Assembly: GCF_002646595.1 (NCBI RefSeq)
Contig: NZ_PDUD01000011.1
Span: 1 to 64,000, forward strand
Length of the DNA stretch: 64,000 bases
DNA from: Flavilitoribacter nigricans DSM 23189 = NBRC 102662
Lineage (GTDB): Bacteria > Bacteroidota > Bacteroidia > Chitinophagales > Saprospiraceae
Direction: 5' to 3'
Shown: positions 26,162 to 36,900 of the stretch, piece by piece
How positions within the stretch are numbered: the stretch's first letter is position 1
How the letters are laid out: every line of letters begins with the position of its first letter
Notes under the pieces: generated by a model
What the model was told of the DNA's origin: nothing
Database searches by the model: none
Seen by the model: only the letters and a program-made list of their open reading frames with translations
Position numbers and translations under genes: made by a program

Positions 26162-29100
26162 ATGAAATTTTGCCAACTATCCGCACGCCCCTGGGCGCTG
26201 CTCCTGCTTTGCTTTGCGCTGGGACAACCCCTGTTTGCCGGCGGAGCAGAGTACGAACTTCAACCCCGACTCCTGGTTGAAGTGCTCGAAGAAATGAGCG
26301 AACATTATCAGGTCTTTTTCTCCTACGACACCGAACTGGTAAAAAATATTGAAGTGGAATTCCATTTCAAGACCGGAGAAAGTCTGAATACGGCTATTGA
26401 CCGGCTGCTGGGAAAAGTAGGCCTCATGTATAAAAGCATCGGGAACAAGTACTATGTAATACATCCCGAAACGAAAAAGGGCAAAAAGGGCGCCCGAAAA
26501 CTGGAGCGCAAGATCCAGCAGATCCGGAAGTTGGAAAATCGTGAAAATCTGAGTCTGCAATCCAGAAAACAGGATAAATTCGACCAGCTGCGGTCCGTTG
26601 CCGAAAGCGCTATCCGCATGAAGGCGCTCTATCCGGTGAGCGGTACCGTCACCAGCGACGAAGGCGAACCCCTGATCGGGGTGAACATCCAGGTGAAAGG
26701 TACCGCCCGGGGTACGATCACCGATCTGGACGGAAAATATACGATCGAACTGTCCGGCTCCGAAGACGTGCTGGTCTTTTCCTACACCGGTTACCAGCGT
26801 CAGGAAGTAGTAGTGGCCAATCGCACGACGATCGACGTGACTATGGCTCCCGACAATACGCTGCTCGACGAAGTAGTGGTTGTCGGCTATGGTTCCCAGA
26901 AAAAATCAACGCTCGTAGGGTCGGTGGCCCAGGTGACGGCCGAAGAGATCAACGAACGTCCCGTTACGCAATTGCGGCAGGCCCTCACCGGGCAGATGCC
27001 GGGGGTAACTGTGATACAGCGTTCCGGCCAGCCCGGTAACCAGGGTGGTTCCATCCAGGTACGGGGGCTCAACTCGGTGCAGTCCGACAACTCACCGCTG
27101 ATCCTGGTGGACGGTATTCCCACCCCTAACTTCAACGATATCGATCCGAATGCGATCGAAAGTATTTCCGTACTGAAAGACGCTTCTACCGCGGCGATCT
27201 ACGGTTCTCGGGCGGCCAACGGGGTTATCCTGATCACCACCAAAACCGCCAAAGCGGATGATATTCAGGTGAGCTATAGCGGCTATTACGGTTTCCAGAC
27301 GGCTACCGGTTATCCGCAATATGTAGATTCCTGGGAGTACGCCGATTTGCTGAACGAAGCGAATACCAATGACGGACTGTCTCCGGCTTATACCCAGGAA
27401 GAAGTCGAACTGTTCCGCAACGGCAGTGATCCGGACAATTATCCGAATAGCAAATTTGCCGATGAAGTGCTCAAAGATCGCTCCAATCAAACCGGTCATA
27501 ATATCACCGTTGCCAACCGGAGCGGGAAGTCCAGCTACCTGCTTTCTCTGGGTTATATGTACCAGGACGGTATCATCGCCAACAACAACTACGATCGTTA
27601 CAATGCGCGTTTGAATGTGGTATCGGACATTTCCGATCGCCTGAAACTGACCACCCGCCTGTCGGGCAAAGTCATCAACGACGACCAGCCGTCCGGCCCC
27701 GCCACACTGGGTAATGCCGGTAACATGCTCGGGATCATCGGACAGGCCGTACGGTATCCTGCCATTTACCCGATCCGTTTGTCGAACGGAGACTGGGGCG
27801 GTGGTTTCGAACAGAGCGGTACGCCGGTATCTTTCCTCGCCAGCGAATCTTTCTACCAGGGAAATAGTACGGACCTGGGCGCGAACTTCCAGTTGGACTG
27901 GACGGTGGTGCCCCACCTGAAATTCTCCCTGATCGGAGGTTATACCTATCTGGACGGCCGCAACGAACGCTTCTCGGCTACCCAGTCGATCACGCCGACC
28001 AACATCCTCGGCCCGGCTTCTCTGAACGTGACCAATTACAACGAGAAGTACCAAACCCTCCAGCAACTGCTGGAATACAATAAGATCTTCGGAGACCACG
28101 AGCTTACGGCTCTGGTGGGACACACCTTTGAAAATTCTTACTACGAAGCAGTTTCGGCTTCCCGCATCGGTTTCCCGGATAACAATATTACGCAGTTAAA
28201 CGCCGGTTCGGCGGACGGACAGGCCAACTCGGGTACCGCCCGCGAATGGGCCATCGATTCCTATCTCGGTCGTCTGCGGTACAGCTTCAAGAATAAATAC
28301 CTGCTGGAAGGGGTGGTGCGTTACGATGGTTCCTCCCGTTTCCCGGCAGCGAACAAGTATGCCCTGTTCCCCTCTTTTGCCGCCGGCTGGCGGATCTCGG
28401 AAGAACCCTTCCTGCGGGACGCCACCTGGCTGAATGAATTCAAATTAAAGGCATCCTGGGGACAGGTGGGTGCGCAGGCGCTTTCCGGCGCTGCCGGCTA
28501 CTATCCTTACCAGGATCTGATCTACACCGGTTACAATTATCCGTTTGGCAACAACATTCAGACCGGAGTGGCGGCGACTACGCTCAACGATCCGAACCTC
28601 TCCTGGGAAACCACCGAGATCTTCGACCTGGGCTTTGAGGCCAGCCTGTTCAATAATGCTGTGACCGTCAATGCCACTTATTTCAATAAAGAGACTTTCA
28701 ATCTGTTGCTGTCTCCGGGTAGCAGTATCTCTTCCGTCCTTGGTTTTGGTGTCGGTCCGCAGAACACTGGTACTTCCAGCAACAAAGGTCTGGAACTGGT
28801 GGTCGGCTACCGCAAAGGCGGCGAGAACTTCCGCTTCGGCATCACGACCAACGTGACCTTCCTGCAGAACGAAATGCTGGATCTCGGGGTCGCTAATATC
28901 CAACAACCCAACGGACTGATCGGTGACGGTAATCGCTTCATCGGTTACCCCATCAACATTTATTACGGGCTGGTAGCCGACGGACTTTTTGTGGACGAAG
29001 CGGATATCGAAGCTTCGGTGGATCAATCGGCCGTCAACCCGAGACCCGTTCCCGGTGACATTCGTTACGCGGACATCAGCGGACCGGACGGCGTGCCCGA

Positions 29101-29635
29101 CGGTAAAGTGGACCTGACCTACGATCGGACGATCCTGGGCAGTACGATCCCCGAACTGAGCTACGGTATCAATCTGAGTGTCGGTTACCGGGGGCTGAAC
29201 CTGAGTGCTCTGCTCCAGGGAGTAGGTGGTGCCAGCGGTCGTCTGGACAATGCTGCCGGTCTGGCATTTGTGAACCAGGGCGGTATCCAGCGCTGGCAGG
29301 CCGATGAACGCTGGTCGCCGGCCAATCCCAATCCGAACGCCGAATATCCCCGCCTGGAGATCATCCCCAACGGCGGTACGCCGAATTCCCAACTGTCCTC
29401 TTTCTGGGTGCTCGATGCCTCGTACCTCAAATTGCGTAACGTACGCCTGAGCTACGAACTGCCGAAAACCGTGGTGGAAAGTCTGGGACTGGGTCGGGTA
29501 CAGTTGATGCTCAGCGGAGAGAACCTGCTGGCTTTCCATGGCTACCGCGAAGGCTGGGATCCGGAGATCAATGCCAGTTTGAACTACTATCCCATTCTGG
29601 CCAATTATACGTTCGGTGTAAATGTTAATTTTTAA
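26162..29635 (+). CDS. SusC/RagA family TonB-linked outer-membrane transporter with STN domain
   Basis: Large barrel transporter of the SusCD type, about 1157 residues from ATG 26162; the frame reaches back to a TTG at 26144. Order: signal peptide, STN signalling domain at about 40-110 (LVEVLEEMSEHYQVFFSYD), a basic helical linker, a carboxypeptidase-regulatory-like domain (VSGTVTSDEGEPLIGVNIQV), the TonB-box-like region DEVVVVGYGSQKK, plug (LRQALTGQMPGVTV, IQVRGLNS, LILVDGIP, VLKDASTAAIYGSRAANGVI) and a barrel ending YTFGVNVNF. The STN domain marks it as a sigma/anti-sigma-coupled receptor, matching the flanking ECF/FecR pair. SusD follows after about 100 bp. Confidence 0.95.
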   Translation: MKFCQLSARPWALLLLCFALGQPLFAGGAEYELQPRLLVEVLEEMSEHYQVFFSYDTELVKNIEVEFHFKTGESLNTAIDRLLGKVGLMYKSIGNKYYVIHPETKKGKKGARKLERKIQQIRKLENRENLSLQSRKQDKFDQLRSVAESAIRMKALYPVSGTVTSDEGEPLIGVNIQVKGTARGTITDLDGKYTIELSGSEDVLVFSYTGYQRQEVVVANRTTIDVTMAPDNTLLDEVVVVGYGSQKKSTLVGSVAQVTAEEINERPVTQLRQALTGQMPGVTVIQRSGQPGNQGGSIQVRGLNSVQSDNSPLILVDGIPTPNFNDIDPNAIESISVLKDASTAAIYGSRAANGVILITTKTAKADDIQVSYSGYYGFQTATGYPQYVDSWEYADLLNEANTNDGLSPAYTQEEVELFRNGSDPDNYPNSKFADEVLKDRSNQTGHNITVANRSGKSSYLLSLGYMYQDGIIANNNYDRYNARLNVVSDISDRLKLTTRLSGKVINDDQPSGPATLGNAGNMLGIIGQAVRYPAIYPIRLSNGDWGGGFEQSGTPVSFLASESFYQGNSTDLGANFQLDWTVVPHLKFSLIGGYTYLDGRNERFSATQSITPTNILGPASLNVTNYNEKYQTLQQLLEYNKIFGDHELTALVGHTFENSYYEAVSASRIGFPDNNITQLNAGSADGQANSGTAREWAIDSYLGRLRYSFKNKYLLEGVVRYDGSSRFPAANKYALFPSFAAGWRISEEPFLRDATWLNEFKLKASWGQVGAQALSGAAGYYPYQDLIYTGYNYPFGNNIQTGVAATTLNDPNLSWETTEIFDLGFEASLFNNAVTVNATYFNKETFNLLLSPGSSISSVLGFGVGPQNTGTSSNKGLELVVGYRKGGENFRFGITTNVTFLQNEMLDLGVANIQQPNGLIGDGNRFIGYPINIYYGLVADGLFVDEADIEASVDQSAVNPRPVPGDIRYADISGPDGVPDGKVDLTYDRTILGSTIPELSYGINLSVGYRGLNLSALLQGVGGASGRLDNAAGLAFVNQGGIQRWQADERWSPANPNPNAEYPRLEIIPNGGTPNSQLSSFWVLDASYLKLRNVRLSYELPKTVVESLGLGRVQLMLSGENLLAFHGYREGWDPEINASLNYYPILANYTFGVNVNF

Positions 29636-29739
29636 CGAAGCGTTCGACCGGTCGATCCTCGTACCAGTGGATCGATCGCGCTGCCGGGGATCGGATACTC
29701 CGGCCCGTAAATATCGAACCACCTGAAAATTAAAAAATC

Positions 29740-31404
29740 ATGATCAATAAATTTCAAAACTATATAAAACCGGTACTTTTCGCGGTCTTCGCGATGAGTA
29801 TCCCCATCTCCTGCTCCGACCGCCTGGATCTGGCTCCTTTGGATTCTTTTTCCAGTGAAGGTTTCTGGGTAAGCGAATCCAATGCGCTGCTGGCACTCGG
29901 AGGGGTTTACAAAGGGAATATCGGCACAAGCGTGCGGGGAGCGAACGGAGTAGACTGGTGGAGTTATTCTGCCCTGGTATTCCTGGAATTTGCGACGGAT
30001 AATGCCTACGACCGGCGCGGGGATAATGCCGGCTGGAACCGCCTGAGTAACGGTACGATGAATTCCAGTAATGTAGCTTCCGTCCGCCTGGCCTGGCAAT
30101 GGTCTTACGAAAGGATCGCCCGTGCCAATTACTTCATCGAAAATGTAGACCGGGTACCGGGAGATGCGGCCACCATCGCCCGTATGAAAGCGGAAGCCCG
30201 CTTTATCCGGGCTACCCAGTACTACTATCTGTCGCAATCCTTCGGATCGGTACCCCTGATCACGAATACCCTGGGATTGGACGAGGCCAATACCGTAGAA
30301 AAAGCTCCGGTTGAAACCATCATCCAGTACGTGATCGATGAACTGAGCGACGTGGTCAGCGATCTGCCGCAGGACGGCGACATTCCGGATAGTGAATACG
30401 GCCGAGCCAGTAAGCAGGCCGCGCTGGCCTTCCTGGGTAGAATGCAACTGGCCGACCAGCGTTTTGCCGCAGCGGCCACGACCTACAAGCAGATCATCGA
30501 TTATGGTGACCACGATATCCATCCGGATTACGCCGGCCTTTTCAATGGCATGGCGGAAAATACGGCGGAAAACATCTTCACCAATGTGCACATCGCGGAT
30601 GTGGCCGGTGGCGCTACCAACGGTATTTTGCAACATACTCTGCCGGCGATCAAAGGGGGCTGGCACATCGTCAACCCGCTGGGCGATCTGGTGGAAAGCT
30701 ACGATTTTGCCGACGGTACGCCGTTCAGTTTTGATGATCCCCGTTTTGATCCGAGGGATTTTGCGGCCAACCGCGATCCCCGGCTGGATTACAACGTCTA
30801 CGGGGATAATTCTTCCTTTGCCGGATTGACCATCATTACCCACCCGGACAGCACAAACTCTATCGACCGTCTGACTACCAACCGTCAGGCTACCCGGACA
30901 GGTTTTGGAATGCGTAAGTTCATGGATGAGACTTTCTCCGGCGACGTGCGCAATTCCGGTGGCGATATTCCCCTCATTCGCTACGCCGAAGTACTTTTGA
31001 GCTACCTGGAAGCCAAACTGGAAGCCGGAGATGCTATTGATCAGCAGTTACTGGACGAAACCATCAATAAGGTACGCGGCCGCGCTTCGGTCAATATGCC
31101 GCCGATCACGGAAACCAATCCGGATGCGCTGCGGCCCATCCTGCGCAAGGAAAGACGGATCGAGCTGGCTTTCGAAGGCATTCGCTACTGGGATCTCAAG
31201 CGCTGGGGGATCATGGCGGAAGTGCTGAACGGTCGTTTCTTTGGCCATTCTTTCCCGGATGCCGTAAATTTACGCCAGGACGGAAACTACGAAGATCCGT
31301 ACAGCCGCTGGTTTGTGACCAAAAAGAATTTCCGGGAGGGCGTGGATGAGAATTGGTTCATTCCCCAACAGGAGATCGATATTAATCCTAGATTAGCGGA
31401 GTAA
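29740..31404 (+). CDS. SusD/RagB family nutrient-binding lipoprotein
   Basis: Surface lipoprotein, 554 residues, that forms a lid on SusC and captures the nutrient. The signal peptide ends at a lipobox with Cys25 (SIPISC). It has the classical SusD opening (SDRLDLAPLDSFSSEGFWVSE), TPR-like helices (YERIARANYFIENVDRVP, MKAEARFIRATQYYYLSQSF, FGSVPLITNTL), the C-terminal signature LIRYAEVLLSYLEAKLEAGD, and RRIELAFEGIRYWDLKRWG. It lies between susC and the PhoD-like lipoprotein gene in the same direction, gaps about 100 and 75 bp, so all three are probably one transcript. Confidence 0.95.
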   Translation: MINKFQNYIKPVLFAVFAMSIPISCSDRLDLAPLDSFSSEGFWVSESNALLALGGVYKGNIGTSVRGANGVDWWSYSALVFLEFATDNAYDRRGDNAGWNRLSNGTMNSSNVASVRLAWQWSYERIARANYFIENVDRVPGDAATIARMKAEARFIRATQYYYLSQSFGSVPLITNTLGLDEANTVEKAPVETIIQYVIDELSDVVSDLPQDGDIPDSEYGRASKQAALAFLGRMQLADQRFAAAATTYKQIIDYGDHDIHPDYAGLFNGMAENTAENIFTNVHIADVAGGATNGILQHTLPAIKGGWHIVNPLGDLVESYDFADGTPFSFDDPRFDPRDFAANRDPRLDYNVYGDNSSFAGLTIITHPDSTNSIDRLTTNRQATRTGFGMRKFMDETFSGDVRNSGGDIPLIRYAEVLLSYLEAKLEAGDAIDQQLLDETINKVRGRASVNMPPITETNPDALRPILRKERRIELAFEGIRYWDLKRWGIMAEVLNGRFFGHSFPDAVNLRQDGNYEDPYSRWFVTKKNFREGVDENWFIPQQEIDINPRLAE

Positions 31405-31478
31405 GAAATGTTGCGGTGGGCTGCCGGTACCGATCATCGGTAGCCCCCGCTCCTGCAAACCTGGGAAAAACTGAAAAT

Positions 31479-33113
31479 ATGTACAAAAACATTTTATTCC
31501 TCCTCTTCTTAAGTCTATTCGCAGCCTGTAAATCGGCACCGGAAACTGCTCCCGAAGATATGGAGCCCCTGGTGATCGCGCCTTTTGAGGATGTAGATAC
31601 CCTGGCCATCAACGACTGGTGGAACCGGGGCGAGAACCCCATTATCAATATGAAAGTCCCGCGGAACGAGGTGGTCGCTTTCGGCATTTACACGCTGTCG
31701 AACGATATCCTCAAACTTTCCGCTCAATTGTTCCCCTTATATCCCAACGAGACCAGGGACGTTCGCCTGGAGGTGAAGGAAGGAGACGAATGGAAAGAGA
31801 TCCAGACCCAACGGGTGAACGACCTGGGTTGGTCGGCATTGTTCCGGGTAGCGAACTGGGACAGTACCAAAGACACGCCCTACCGCCTGCGGCACGGGGA
31901 AGAGGCCACTTTCGAAGGGCTGATCCGCAAGGATCCCAAGGATAAGGATGAGATCGTGATCGCAGCCTTTTCCTGCAACAGTAATAAAGATCGCGGTGGA
32001 CGGCCTAATTACGTGCGAAACGTAAATCACCAGGATCCGGATATCCTCTTCTTTGCCGGAGATCAATCTTATGACCACAAAGAACACACCGCTGCCTGGC
32101 TGAAATTCGGTATGCAGTTCCGCGAAACCTTTCGCAGCCGGCCCTGTATTACCATTCCCGACGACCACGATATCGGGCAGGGGAACCTCTGGGGCGAGTA
32201 CGGAAAAAAGGCGTCTACTCCCGCCGGTTCGGACGGTGGATATTTCTACCATCCCGAATACGTAAAAATGGTGGAGCGCTGCCAGACGGCACACCTGCCC
32301 GATCCCTACGACCCCACACCGGTCAATCAGGGGATCGGCGTCTACTACACCAACCTGATCGTGGGTGGCGTCGATTTTGCCGTGATCGAGGACCGGAAAT
32401 TCAAGTCCGGCCCGGAAGGAAAGATCCCCCAGCAGGGACCGCGTCCGGATCACGTTCGGGATCCGAGTTACGATCCCGCTACGGTTGATGTAGCCGGACT
32501 GGAATTGCTGGGGCAGCGCCAGTTGGATTTTCTCGACGCCTGGGGCCAACAGACCGAGGGCGTGGAAATGAAAGCAGTGCTTTCGCAGACCGGTTTTTGC
32601 GGTGGCGCTCACCTGCACGGCAAGAAAGACAACCGCCTGCACGCGGATATGGATTCCAACGGCTGGCCGCAAACGGGCCGCAACAAGGCGTTGAAAGCGA
32701 TCCAGAAAGCAAATGCGGTGCATATCGCCGGAGACCAGCACCTGGCCACGATCATCAAGCACGGTACGGATGAATACGACGATGGCCCCTGGGCTTTCGT
32801 AGTTCCCGCATTGGTCAACAATTACTATAGCCGCTGGTGGTGGCCGGCCGATGAAAAGCCGGGGAAGAACAACAACGATCGCCTGCCGTGGACGGGGCAA
32901 TACCTGGATGGTTTCAACAATAAGATCACCATGCACGCCTACGTGAACCCGGAGGCTCCCTCCAGTGGTGGTGGTTACGGTCTGGTCCGTTTCAATAAAC
33001 CCGCAAAGGAAGTAACTTTTGAATGCTGGCCGCGGGATGTGGATGTGACCAAGGAAGACGCGGAGCAATTCCAGGGCTGGCCGATGACAGTAACGCCGAC
33101 CTCCGGTCGGTGA
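31479..33113 (+). CDS. PhoD-like metallophosphoesterase lipoprotein of the SusCD locus
   Basis: Lipoprotein phosphoesterase of 544 residues, with MYKNILFLLFLSLFAAC giving a lipidated Cys17. The open frame begins at 31416, but ATG 31479 starts the signal peptide. Metal-site motifs of the alkaline phosphatase D/calcineurin-like superfamily are visible in order: AAFSCNS, FFAGDQSYDH, PDDHDIGQG, and AVHIAGDQH. An N-terminal beta domain precedes the catalytic core. Family members cleave phosphomonoesters or diesters; the substrate is not decidable. Linkage with susCD suggests outer-membrane digestion of a phosphorylated or phosphodiester polymer before import. A perfect 25-bp terminator follows. 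Confidence 0.87.
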   Translation: MYKNILFLLFLSLFAACKSAPETAPEDMEPLVIAPFEDVDTLAINDWWNRGENPIINMKVPRNEVVAFGIYTLSNDILKLSAQLFPLYPNETRDVRLEVKEGDEWKEIQTQRVNDLGWSALFRVANWDSTKDTPYRLRHGEEATFEGLIRKDPKDKDEIVIAAFSCNSNKDRGGRPNYVRNVNHQDPDILFFAGDQSYDHKEHTAAWLKFGMQFRETFRSRPCITIPDDHDIGQGNLWGEYGKKASTPAGSDGGYFYHPEYVKMVERCQTAHLPDPYDPTPVNQGIGVYYTNLIVGGVDFAVIEDRKFKSGPEGKIPQQGPRPDHVRDPSYDPATVDVAGLELLGQRQLDFLDAWGQQTEGVEMKAVLSQTGFCGGAHLHGKKDNRLHADMDSNGWPQTGRNKALKAIQKANAVHIAGDQHLATIIKHGTDEYDDGPWAFVVPALVNNYYSRWWWPADEKPGKNNNDRLPWTGQYLDGFNNKITMHAYVNPEAPSSGGGYGLVRFNKPAKEVTFECWPRDVDVTKEDAEQFQGWPMTVTPTSGR

Positions 33114-33119
33114 TCAACC

Positions 33120-33171
33120 AAGTAAGAACCGATCTGCCAGATTTCCAAATCTGGCAGATCGGTTCTTACTT
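33120..33171. terminator. 25-bp perfect bidirectional terminator
   Basis: Perfect 25-bp inverted repeat (33120-33144 with 33147-33171) around a 2-nt centre, between the convergent PhoD-like and response-regulator genes. It is the longest perfect palindrome noticed in the window. Confidence 0.8.
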
Positions 33172-33204
33172 AATAATCGGATAAGAATTCATTCCGTAAT
33201 CGAA

Positions 33205-33951
33205 TCACTTGATCAATGCAGCCAGTACTTTGTCTTTCCGGTGCCGTGACACATTCACCCTGGAATCGTCATTCATCAGCAGATAGCCACCATCAGATTT
33301 TACAAAGGAACGCACCTCCGCCATATTGACCAAATGCGACTGGTGACAACGCAGGAAGCTGTATTCGCCGAGCAGGTCCTCGAACTCCCGGAGTGTACGG
33401 GAAACCAGAATATGCCGTCCGTCCCGCAGGTAAAAGCCGGTGTAGTTATTTTCTCCCTGACAGCGGATGATCTCCGAAACTTTTACCAGAATGATCTCTT
33501 CCTGCGTGGGGAGGGCGATCCGCTTTTCCCGGGGATCCTGCTGACTGATATTGTTCAGCAACTGCCGGAGCAGCCGGTTTTCCTGCTGCTGCCCCTTTTG
33601 GCGGATGACCTTTTGTACTGCGGCCTTGAGGTGTTCCACCTTCAGTGGTTTCAGCAAATAATCAATGGCACAAAAGCGGATCGCGTCCAGGGCATAATGG
33701 TCGTAGGCAGTGACGAAAATGATCGAAAAGTCTTCGGCGGGCAATTGTTGGAGCAGATCGAATCCGGTACCATCCGGCATCTCCACGTCCAGAAAAAGGA
33801 GGTCCGGCTGGTGGGCTTCAATGGCCTTCAATCCGCTGCCAACATCCCGGGCCGCAGCCAGTAGCTGAATATCCGGGCAGTAGCGTTCCAGGAGTTTACC
33901 CAGATACTCCCGGTTGTGTTGTTCATCTTCAACGATCACTGCATTGATCAT
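33205..33951 (-). CDS. LytTR family DNA-binding response regulator
   Basis: Two-domain regulator, 248 residues. The receiver domain has acidic residues in VIVEDEQHN, phospho-acceptor Asp55 (LLFLDVEMPDG), Thr/Ser in IIFVTAYDH and Lys in DYLLKPLK. The C-terminal LytTR DNA-binding domain at about 145-248 contains KVSEIIRCQGENNYT, HILVSRTLREFEDLL, and FLRCHQSHLVNMAEV. LytTR proteins bind direct-repeat sites by beta-strand contacts. It overlaps the upstream kinase gene by 4 bp (ATGA type), so the pair is translationally coupled. The target genes are unknown. Confidence 0.95.
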   Translation of the reverse strand: MINAVIVEDEQHNREYLGKLLERYCPDIQLLAAARDVGSGLKAIEAHQPDLLFLDVEMPDGTGFDLLQQLPAEDFSIIFVTAYDHYALDAIRFCAIDYLLKPLKVEHLKAAVQKVIRQKGQQQENRLLRQLLNNISQQDPREKRIALPTQEEIILVKVSEIIRCQGENNYTGFYLRDGRHILVSRTLREFEDLLGEYSFLRCHQSHLVNMAEVRSFVKSDGGYLLMNDDSRVNVSRHRKDKVLAALIK

Positions 33952-36900
33952 ACCTGAGGGATTTGCAATTCTACGATGGTGCCCCGTTCGTTCCGGTTGT
34001 GGCCGCCCCGGTCGATCAGATGCACTTTGGCCCGCCCGCCAAAGAGCAGTTTCAGTCGCTCGGCGTTGGTGCTCAAACCGATTTGATTCCCGTTGGAGCC
34101 TTTGAGGGCGGCCTCCTGCAGGCCGATACCGTTATCGACGATCCGGATCACTATGCTCCGGCCGTTCGCTTCGATCACGATGTCTATTTTGGCTTCTCCG
34201 TTAATGGGCGCCAGCCCGTGTAAGATAGCGTTTTCCACATAAGGCTGCAGAATGAGGGCCGGCAGATCGACGTCGTTGGCGGCATGACCAAGCTCGTTGT
34301 AGATATTCAGTTCAAAAGGTTTGCGGAGGTATTCCAGGGCACAGTACTGACGGATCAGGTCCAGTTCTTCGGCCAGGGAAACCATACCGCGCTGGGTATA
34401 GCGGAGCACCTTACGCATCAGAGAGGCCAGATCGGCCAGATAATCGTTCGCCAGTTCCGGTCGTTCGGAAGCGATCAGATTCTGAATGGAACTCATCGTA
34501 TTAAAGATGAAGTGGGGATTTAGCTGAGCCCGCAGGGAGCGGATCTCCAGTTCGATCATTTTGCGACGGCGTTTTTCGCGTTGGGTTTGCCAGTTTTTGA
34601 ACAGCCACACCAGGAACCCGCCCAGCCCCAGACTGCCGATGATCAGGAGAAATGCCTGAGGGTTCAAACTGGACGGTGGCCGGTAGGCCATGAACTGATC
34701 GATCTTACTTTTCAATTCGACGAAGTTGATGCCGGGCGTGCCGTTTGCGGTCAGGTAGTTGTCGAATATTTCACCCTTATCGTCCACGAGATAGGCGCGG
34801 TTAAAACTGCCCCGGGGAAAGTTGAAGTTGTACAGGTGGAAATGATCGTGGACCCGGCGACGTTCGGCTTCATCCGGAATGAAATAGATCAGATCGGCGG
34901 GCATCTCCTGCTGGTAATTCGGTAACTCCTGCAACTCTGAGGGAGAAAGGAAACTGAGCAGCATTATGCGAAGGTCCGGATGCCACCGGCGCAGCGAGTC
35001 GAAGTTGATGCCGGTCAGGTAAATATCTTTTGGTCCAAAGGGGATCAGCAGCGTTTTATCTCGTAGGAAACTAGTTACACTTCCGGATTGGCCGGCGCTG
35101 TTTTGCAGCGTAAATTCCGGTAAGTGCCCGCCGGGTTCCAATTTCAGCAAATGGGCATAAGCCCGGTCCAGTTGCCGGTTGACAGTACTATCCGGATTAT
35201 ACTTCCGGAATTCTTCCAGGAATGGATAGGCGATACCGGGAGACACCATATCGTAGTAAAGCTGTTCCGTCAGGATCACGGATAAAGCCTCAAACAGAGG
35301 TTCTCCGGTGTAGATGTATTTGGACAGGGCGTATTCTTCGGCCAGACTCCGCGCGGCAGTTCCGCCCCGGAAGAAATTCCGGATGTTATCGGTCTTATAA
35401 TCAAGATAAGCGTATTCCAGGAAATGGCGGTATTCCGCCAGCCCAACCGCCTGGTCATTGTTGACGGGTAGGTTTTTAAGGATCTCCAGCAGATCGGGCG
35501 GTGTTTCCCGTGAGAGACGGAGTACATTCCGGTACCGTGATTTCCAGTAAGCGAGTAAAGAATTGGCCGCTTGGTAACGAATATCTAACTGCGCTTTTTG
35601 TTGAAAAGTCGGGTCGGTCAGAAAGGCATTTTGGGCGAGATACAGCGAATCGGGCTGATAGTTACTTTGCACGGCGTATTTAAACTCCGGTAGGCTCAGG
35701 GAGTGAACTTTATCATAAACCTTTCGGCTATCCAGCTTGCGGGCCTGTTGTACGGTTATGCTTTGTTCCAGCGCTGCGTCACCGGAAATATCCATCAGAT
35801 AAAGGTCCCGCTTATAATCCCGCACCAGATGCAGGCTGTCTCCGGGGCGCAAAAATAAAGGCGCGATCTGATTTTCCGGACTATACAGTACCTGGTCCGG
35901 GGTACAGCTGAGGCGGAAGTTTCCGTTTTCATCGATCTGAAAATCCACCGGCAGATGGTGCCAGAATTCCAGATAACGTTGGACGTAGTGCTCCATTTCT
36001 TCGGTGGATGCCGGTGCATTGATGATGCGGCCGGTGATCACAGCCGGGCGGTATTGTTCACTCCAGCCGGATAGGGTGATCTCCAGTTGGTGGTCGGGGG
36101 ATTCGGATCGGATCCTCCCGTATTTGATCCAGCCGTTGCGATCGTCCAGTGCTAAGAGCGACTGATCGGGAAATAGGTAGCGGGAAATCCTGCCCCGTTT
36201 TTCGGTGTAGGCGTTTTCCTGCCTGGAGAGAAAATTGAAAAATCCGACCTTGTATTTTTCAGAGTCTACAAAGACCGAACCGGACCTGCTACCCTTAACG
36301 GAATTATAAAACGCCCGGGGCGAAAGCGTAGACCACAAATAGGCCGGTTGATCCGAAATATTTTCCAACTGGCCTCGGTTGGCGGCATCGTATCGATAGG
36401 AAAAGATCATGGGCGTCGCACTGACGCTGGGAGGCAGCCAGGCTCCGGAGGGAGCTTGTTTGCGATAATCCAGGATCTGTCCCTGCCGGTTGATGGTGAT
36501 CCGGAAGCGCTGGTCCGAAGCCCAGTTCTCGGCTGAGCTGCTTGCCGTCTGATCATCCGGCAACTGGTACTCGCTATCCTTATAGTTGACGAAGCCGCTT
36601 TGGAAACGGGTAATGTTCAGCGTGCGTCTGACCTTCATTTCCAGCAAGTAGGTACTGGCGGTGGGCTGACTGAGCACCCGGTACTCATACCAGCATCTTT
36701 CAATTAATTCCCGGAGCCGGTTGGAACCCCATTTGCTTTCGTTTTCCGGATCGAGAATGGTTTCCGCCGCTCTGACGTCGAGATAGTAGGTTTCGCCGAC
36801 CCGTAAATTCAGCGCAAAGGCAGTTGTCGTACGTTGGACTTCCTGGTCCCGGGTAAAAATGCGGGGTGTGTTGGGCAGTAAGGCGATCGCTAACCGCTGC

